Part shown: piece by piece, positions 59,439-64,000 of the stretch
How positions within the stretch are numbered: the stretch's first letter is position 1
How the letters are laid out: the number at the start of each line of letters is the position of its first letter
DNA from: Mucilaginibacter sp. Bleaf8
GTDB lineage: Bacteria; Bacteroidota; Bacteroidia; Sphingobacteriales; Sphingobacteriaceae
Reading direction: 5' to 3'
DNA: 64,000 nucleotides
NCBI RefSeq assembly: GCF_018390515.1
Contig: NZ_JAHBBK010000004.1
Coordinates: 186,001-250,000 of the forward strand
Notes under the pieces: generated by a model
What the model was told of the DNA's origin: nothing
The model's input: the letters and a program-made list of their open reading frames with translations, nothing else
Database searches by the model: none
Made by a program: the position numbers and the translations under genes

Positions 59439-60749
59439 ATGAAAAGTATGGTTTACCGGGCTTACAACAATCCTAAGTACGCTAAGATTCTCCAATGGAG
59501 TAAGCTTCTTACGGTCACGGGTTCAGCGCAGTTGGTTGTACAGGGTATTGGTCTTATAAGTGGTGTAATTATTATACGCCTTCTTTCTACCCAACAGTAT
59601 GCGCTATACACCATCGTGAACACCATGCTTGGAACAATGACAGTTCTTACAGATGGAGGGATTAGTTCCGGAGTTATGGCTCAAGGCGGAAAAGTGTGGA
59701 ATGATCGTCAGAAACTTGGTGCCGTAATGGTAACTGGTTATAACTTAAGGAAGAAATTTGCCATCGGAAGTTTGCTGCTCTCTATTCCATTGATGTATTA
59801 TATGCTTCTGCACCAAGGTTCAGATTGGTTACAAGCTACAATAATATTTATTTCGCTTATCCCGTCATTTATAGCGGCACTGTCTGACTCATTGCTTGAA
59901 ACATGTATTAAACTAAAGCAAGACATCACCAGTTTACAAAAAAACCAGATAGCAGTAGCCGCCCTCCGTTTAATTGCTTCAGCCTTTCTATTTGTGACGC
60001 CTTGGGCGGCTGCAGCTATTATACTATCTGGTATTCCAAGAATTTGGGGAAACGTTAAACTACGTGTGCTATCTGAAAAATATGTTGATTGGAACCAACC
60101 TGTTGATAAAGAAAGCCAGTCAGAAATAATGTCTGTTGTGAAGCGGGTTTTGCCAGGCGCTGTTTATTACTCATTTTCAGGGCAAATTACAACATGGTTA
60201 ATATCGATATTTGGAAATAATTCGTCTGTAGCACAAATTGGTGCATTAGGTCGTATCACAATCTTGCTAAGCATACTTACAAGTGTGTTCGGTACTATTA
60301 TCATACCAAGATTTGCAAGATTGGGTAATGATAAAAGGGTTTTGCTTAAAAAGTATTTACAGATATTAATAAGTTTATCAATAATTGGCGTGTTAGTAAT
60401 TGCCATTGTGTGGTTATTCTCTTCACAGATCCTTTGGGTGCTGGGTAGTAAGTATGCGACCCTTAATAATGAATTAGTTTTATCCATAGTTGGATCAACT
60501 TTTAGCCTGATATCAGGTGCAAGCTTTATGCTAACTTCTGGTAGGGGATGGGTATTGAATCCTGTAATTACAATTTCGATAAACATACTCGCCATAATTG
60601 CAGGCATATTTTTATTTGATATATCAACCTTGCATGGAATACTGATTTTTAACATTTTTATTTCTGCAGTACAAGCTGTGAGAGCAATAATATATGGTTT
60701 TATAGCTATTAGTAATAGCTCAGAGATTGATAAGCCGGTTTACAAATAG
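59439..60749 (+). CDS. Polysaccharide flippase, Wzx-like
   Basis: A 436-residue membrane protein with about 12 hydrophobic helices, beginning LQWSKLLTVTGSAQLVVQGIGLISGVIIIRLLSTQQYALYTIVNTM, the pattern of the MATE/MVF-type oligosaccharide flippases. It moves lipid-linked repeat units across the inner membrane in Wzx/Wzy-type pathways. No Wzy polymerase is seen yet in the window and one may lie beyond its end. Gene follows the kinase by 60 bases, preceding a glycosyltransferase with a 12-base gap. Confidence 0.9.
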   Translation: MKSMVYRAYNNPKYAKILQWSKLLTVTGSAQLVVQGIGLISGVIIIRLLSTQQYALYTIVNTMLGTMTVLTDGGISSGVMAQGGKVWNDRQKLGAVMVTGYNLRKKFAIGSLLLSIPLMYYMLLHQGSDWLQATIIFISLIPSFIAALSDSLLETCIKLKQDITSLQKNQIAVAALRLIASAFLFVTPWAAAAIILSGIPRIWGNVKLRVLSEKYVDWNQPVDKESQSEIMSVVKRVLPGAVYYSFSGQITTWLISIFGNNSSVAQIGALGRITILLSILTSVFGTIIIPRFARLGNDKRVLLKKYLQILISLSIIGVLVIAIVWLFSSQILWVLGSKYATLNNELVLSIVGSTFSLISGASFMLTSGRGWVLNPVITISINILAIIAGIFLFDISTLHGILIFNIFISAVQAVRAIIYGFIAISNSSEIDKPVYK

Positions 60750-60761
60750 TTGTTATCTGCC

Positions 60762-61724
60762 ATGCTACCCGAAAAGACCCTTTTATCTATAATTGTTCCT
60801 TGTTACAACTCTGAATTGTATCTGGCGGAGACGCTCGACTCAGTTTTGTCACAAACCTATACTCATTGGGAGTGCATCATTGTTGACGATAAATCTAAAG
60901 ATGCTTCTGTACAAATAGCTAACAGCTATTGTGAGGCACACCCCGGTAAAATTAGAGTATATAGTAACCATAGTAAAGGTGCTTGCGCCGCCCGTAATAT
61001 GGGAATTGATTTATCTCATGGATCGTATATAAAATTTTTGGATTCTGACGATGCTTTATTTGATGAGAATGTACTTGGTAGCCAGATAGGCTTTTTGGAG
61101 CAGCATAATTATGATATTGTATACGGGGATGAATACTATTACCAAGATACATTCAACGACAGTACACAAATAAAGAAAAGAGGATGCGGAATTAATGATC
61201 CTGCATCGTTTTATGAAAACTTTCCAATCACAAGCAATTTTTTGATTAAGCGGAGTAGCTTAAATGGATTAAAGTGGAATGAAAAGCTGAAATCAGGACA
61301 AGAGTTCTTTTTATTGTTTCAATGCTTTGCCAGGAATATGGAGTTTGGTTATCAGGCTCTTGCTATTTCCAAAATCAGAGTTCATAACTCCGTACATCGC
61401 ATTTCCAACAAGTCTAGTAAACAGCATATATCGCAGTTGTTGGACCTGGTCGATGAGATGACAAATGAGATCAAAGCTTTAAAGATTTCGGATAAAGCTT
61501 TTTTAAAGCAATACAAGAAACAAATTTTGCTTTCAGTTTTTCAGGCAGTAAAAGCAAAGGAGAATAAAGCCGCTGCTGAGCTCCATGCTTATTTGGATGC
61601 GTTTAAAGATATAAGCTTAGATCAACCGGTTTGGATGCTAATTTATCGTTCAAGCAGTATATCATCTAATCTTGCGTATTGGATATATAAAGTATATAGC
61701 TATGCCGGAAGACGTTTTAGCTAA
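60762..61724 (+). CDS. Glycosyltransferase family 2
   Basis: A 320-residue GT-A glycosyltransferase. ATG at 60762 is chosen; an in-frame TTG lies at 60750. Fold signs: LSIIVPCYNSELYLAETLDSVLSQTYTHWECIIVDDKSKDAS (about 8-50), ACAARNMGIDLSHGSYIKFLDSDDALFDE (about 76-105), with the metal-binding D-S-D. The C-terminal half is not distinctive. It adds one sugar to the repeat unit; donor and acceptor are unknown. Confidence 0.92.
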   Translation: MLPEKTLLSIIVPCYNSELYLAETLDSVLSQTYTHWECIIVDDKSKDASVQIANSYCEAHPGKIRVYSNHSKGACAARNMGIDLSHGSYIKFLDSDDALFDENVLGSQIGFLEQHNYDIVYGDEYYYQDTFNDSTQIKKRGCGINDPASFYENFPITSNFLIKRSSLNGLKWNEKLKSGQEFFLLFQCFARNMEFGYQALAISKIRVHNSVHRISNKSSKQHISQLLDLVDEMTNEIKALKISDKAFLKQYKKQILLSVFQAVKAKENKAAAELHAYLDAFKDISLDQPVWMLIYRSSSISSNLAYWIYKVYSYAGRRFS

Positions 61725-61765
61725 AAAGCATAGTGTTTGGATTTATCTACGAAATAGATACGATT

Positions 61766-62302
61766 ATGAAAAGCTTTGTTTCTGAACTAAAACTATATTT
61801 AATAAACAGGTGGGTTGCAGGTATGCCAAGCCGGCGTATTAGATTATGGTGCTACCGCAAGATTATGAAATTTGTAATTGGTAAGAATACTACCATTTTT
61901 ATGGATTGTACATTTGATTGTGGTACATTATTATCGATTGGTGAAAGTTCAGTGATAAACCGGGGTTGTAGGCTTGATCCGCGTGGAGGTATATCTATTG
62001 GCAGTAACGTTTCTATATCTAACGGTGTAACAATCTTGACGGCTGATCATGACATGGACAATAACATGGAAGGCCGAAACAGGCAAGTTACTATTGAAGA
62101 TTACGTATGGATAGGAACGAATGCAATGATTATGCCCGGAGTAAGTGTAGGTACAGGGGCGGTGATTGCAGCCGGTGCAATTGTAACAAAGGATGTGGAG
62201 GCATTTAATGTGGTAGCCGGTATTCCTGCAAAAGTAATTAAGAGTCGGGCTCGGGTATCAACTTTCGGATACACAGCGGCATATAATAGGTTGTTTCAGT
62301 AG
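61766..62302 (+). CDS. Hexapeptide-repeat acyltransferase (first)
   Basis: A 178-residue left-handed beta-helix transferase; ATG at 61766 is preferred to a GTG at 61733, which would add 11 residues. Repeats with the I/V-G-x motif: CTFDCGTLLSIGESSVINRGCRLDPRGGISIGSNVSISNGVTILTADHDMDNN, then DYVWIGTNAMIMPGVSVGTGAVIAAGAIVTKDV and the closing AGIPAKVI. The catalytic His of this family is in LTADHDMD. It probably O- or N-acetylates a sugar of the polysaccharide. Confidence 0.9.
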   Translation: MKSFVSELKLYLINRWVAGMPSRRIRLWCYRKIMKFVIGKNTTIFMDCTFDCGTLLSIGESSVINRGCRLDPRGGISIGSNVSISNGVTILTADHDMDNNMEGRNRQVTIEDYVWIGTNAMIMPGVSVGTGAVIAAGAIVTKDVEAFNVVAGIPAKVIKSRARVSTFGYTAAYNRLFQ

Positions 62303-62359
62303 CTTTGATTGACTTAATGTTTAATCGGAAGTTAAAGGCTGATAATGTAATTCATATTG

Positions 62360-62944
62360 ATGGAACGGAAACTTAACATCCTGAATCTTATACGTTTCAA
62401 GGTACTCTCTATTAGAGAAGGTCTTAGAAACTCCTATTATCGGTTGTATGGAATGTCCATTGGCGCAAATACAAAAATTGGTACCATAGAGGTAAATTGT
62501 CCGGCCAGTGTTGAAATAGGTAATAATTGTGAGGTCAGAGGGCAAACTATATTTTGGGTACAAAATCCGTTTAACATTGAAAACAGAATCACAATAGGAG
62601 ACAACGTTTTTATTGGCAGAAATGTAGAGTTCAATTGTTGTGCCTCTATTATTATAGGAGATAACTGCTTAATAGCCAGTTCGACGGTGTTTGTTGATTC
62701 CTCACATGTGTTTTTTAAAGATCAAATGATCAGGCAGCAACCAACAAAACTTAATAAAATCGTTTTGGATGAAGACGTTTGGGTAGGAACAGGGTGTAAG
62801 ATATTACATGGAGTTCAGTTAGGAAAAGGTTGTATAATTGGAGCTGGATCAGTTGTAAACAAAACGGTTCCTCCATATGAGATTTGGGCGGGAACGCCGG
62901 CTAGAAAGATTGGCGAGAGAAAAACATCAGATATAGTAGTTTAA
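62360..62944 (+). CDS. Hexapeptide-repeat acyltransferase (second)
   Basis: A 194-residue transferase of the same family, starting ATG at 62360 (TTG three bases earlier adds one residue). Hexapeptide repeats: MSIGANTKIGTIEVNCPASVEIGNNCEVRG, ITIGDNVFIGRNVEFNCCASIIIGDNCLIASSTVFVDSSHVF (catalytic His in the last), DVWVGTGCKILHGVQLGKGCIIGAGSVVNKTVPPYEIWAGTPARKIG. It differs much from the first copy, so they are not a recent duplication and probably act on different sugars. Confidence 0.9.
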   Translation: MERKLNILNLIRFKVLSIREGLRNSYYRLYGMSIGANTKIGTIEVNCPASVEIGNNCEVRGQTIFWVQNPFNIENRITIGDNVFIGRNVEFNCCASIIIGDNCLIASSTVFVDSSHVFFKDQMIRQQPTKLNKIVLDEDVWVGTGCKILHGVQLGKGCIIGAGSVVNKTVPPYEIWAGTPARKIGERKTSDIVV

Positions 62945-62972
62945 ATATAATTTTTATAAATCCCGGTTTCCA

Positions 62973-63794
62973 ATGCAAGATAAGATTCCAAAAGTGATCC
63001 ATTATTGTTGGTTCAGTGGTGAAGAGGTTCCTGTTTTTCTTCAAGAATGTATTAATACATGGAAAGAGGTAATGCCTGAATACCAGTTAAGATTATGGGA
63101 TGCAAACAGCTTTGACTTCAATACTGTGACTTTTGTAAAAGAAGCATTTGAAGCCAAGAAGTGGGCATTTGTAGCGGATTACATTCGGCTGTATGCGCTC
63201 TATACCGAAGGGGGAATTTATCTTGATTCTGATGTTAGGGTATTTAAGCCCTTTGATGAGTTCCTGAAGTATAATTTTTTTACATCTCATGAAATTCATC
63301 CAGGAAACTTTACAAAGGAGGAGAAAAACAAACTTAGTAAGGAGGGCTTACCTTTTAATAGGGAAGAATATATTTATGGGCTAAATGTTCAAGCGGCTAT
63401 TATGGGAGGCGCTAAGGGAAACCCCTATCTAAAAGAGTGTCTGGAGTTTTATGATGATAAGCATTTTTTAGGCAAGGATGGTAAACCTCTAAGTAATGAT
63501 TACATCATTGGTCCGTATATATCAAAAAAGGCAGAAAAGTATGGATACAAGTACAATGATCAAGAGCAACATCTGGAAAATGACATGATCATACTGAAAC
63601 CTGAGATTTTTGTAGGAAATTCTGTCTTTTTAACCCAAGAGACTTACGCTATACACCTTTGTAATGGTAGTTGGAAAGAAAAGACAAAGTATGAAAAGCT
63701 ACAGTATTATGTGCGGAATAACTATCCAAACCTTTATCCGATAATAAATTTTGGTAATAAAGCTGTTAGGAAATTAAAGCGAGTATTTAATTAA
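62973..63794 (+). CDS. GT32-like glycosyltransferase
   Basis: A 273-residue glycosyltransferase of the capsular/mannosyl (Gly_transf_sug, GT32) type. Motifs: IPKVIHYCWFSGEEVPVFLQECINTWKEVMPEYQLRLWDAN (5-45), AFVADYIRLYALYTEGGIYLDSDVRVFKPFDEFL, with the metal-binding DSD, and YAIHLCNGSWKEKTKYEK near the end. It takes a nucleotide sugar to the growing repeat unit; specificity unknown. Not signal-bearing; cytoplasmic. Confidence 0.92.
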   Translation: MQDKIPKVIHYCWFSGEEVPVFLQECINTWKEVMPEYQLRLWDANSFDFNTVTFVKEAFEAKKWAFVADYIRLYALYTEGGIYLDSDVRVFKPFDEFLKYNFFTSHEIHPGNFTKEEKNKLSKEGLPFNREEYIYGLNVQAAIMGGAKGNPYLKECLEFYDDKHFLGKDGKPLSNDYIIGPYISKKAEKYGYKYNDQEQHLENDMIILKPEIFVGNSVFLTQETYAIHLCNGSWKEKTKYEKLQYYVRNNYPNLYPIINFGNKAVRKLKRVFN

Positions 63795-63837
63795 AAGCAG
63801 TTAATACAGTTAGTTTGCAACCTTCGCATAGCTCATT

Positions 63838-64000
63838 ATGAATATTGTTTTTATTTGCGGATCACTTGAACCTGGAAAGGATGGCGTTGGCGATTACACA
63901 CGCCGGCTTAGTGGCGAACTGATAAAGGAGGGGCATCGTGTAGCTTTAATAAGCTTGTATGATAAGAACACGAGTGGAGTTGTCAAAGAAAAACAATATA
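63838..64000 (+). CDS. Glycosyltransferase (GT4/GT-B-like), 3' end outside window
   Basis: Open frame from ATG 63838 to the window edge, 54 complete codons. It begins MNIVFICGSLEPGKDGVGDYTRRLSGELIKEGHRVALISLYDK, the usual start of a GT-B glycosyltransferase: first beta strand, glycine loop, and GVGDYTRRLAxxLxxxGHxV. The rest, including the active site, is missing. It follows the GT32-like gene by 43 bases and continues the polysaccharide locus. Confidence 0.8.
   Translation, partial: MNIVFICGSLEPGKDGVGDYTRRLSGELIKEGHRVALISLYDKNTSGVVKEKQY

Overview
The window looks like a chromosomal segment of a member of the Bacteroidota, most likely family Sphingobacteriaceae (Mucilaginibacter/Pedobacter-like). 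This is inferred, not proven. The supporting signs are promoters of the TTG-N19/20-TAnnTTTG type used by Bacteroidota sigma-A, near-total absence of Shine-Dalgarno sequences, a GldA/GldF-GldG transporter, TonB-dependent receptors with a carboxypeptidase-regulatory-like domain, many SxxC-type lipoproteins, and an OlsF-type aminolipid synthase. I see no insertion sequence, prophage, CRISPR array or rRNA gene.

1-14.7 kb: the 5' part of glycyl-tRNA synthetase, a TPR/LuxR-type membrane regulator facing a small DUF4870-like membrane protein across an array of helically phased TGTAGA repeats, gldA with a fused gldF-gldG gene, dnaN, three DUF4397 lipoproteins, a DedA protein, a zinc phospholipase C-like protein, rpsT, radC and a protein made of 23-residue repeats. 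14.8-27 kb: mostly accessory metabolism, transport and regulation. It holds a YhdH-type quinone oxidoreductase, two envelope proteins, an MFS transporter, a DUF763 protein, a DHA2 drug exporter followed by a MarR regulator, an iron-permease-like protein, a response regulator, a TetR regulator with a TetX-like flavin monooxygenase, and an ECF sigma factor overlapped by a membrane protein (possible anti-sigma).

27-42 kb: pheT, a coiled-coil gene plus zapA, a 6S RNA gene between zapA and rny, RNase Y, a TonB receptor/beta-helix lipoprotein pair, olsF, a ComEA-like protein overlapped by apt, then rpsU-xerC-hpf. rpsU and hpf carry strong Shine-Dalgarno sequences, an exception in this phylum. 42-55.6 kb is the translation/transcription core: tRNA-Thr, -Tyr, -Gly, -Thr, tuf, tRNA-Trp, secE, nusG, rplK, rplA, rplJ, rplL, rpoB and rpoC, with clear hairpins at several gene boundaries.

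55.7-64 kb: a DUF3467 protein and then the start of an AT-richer exopolysaccharide/capsule locus: Wza-like export lipoprotein, Wzc-like tyrosine kinase, Wzx-like flippase, a family 2 glycosyltransferase, two hexapeptide acyltransferases, a GT32-like glycosyltransferase and the first 54 codons of another glycosyltransferase, where the window ends. The most notable signals are the rpsU/hpf Shine-Dalgarno sites, the 6S RNA, the phased repeat array, a terminator hairpin that contains the -7 element of the next promoter (nusG/rplK), a long palindrome inside the tRNA operon, and a TetX relative whose drug-contact residues appear changed.
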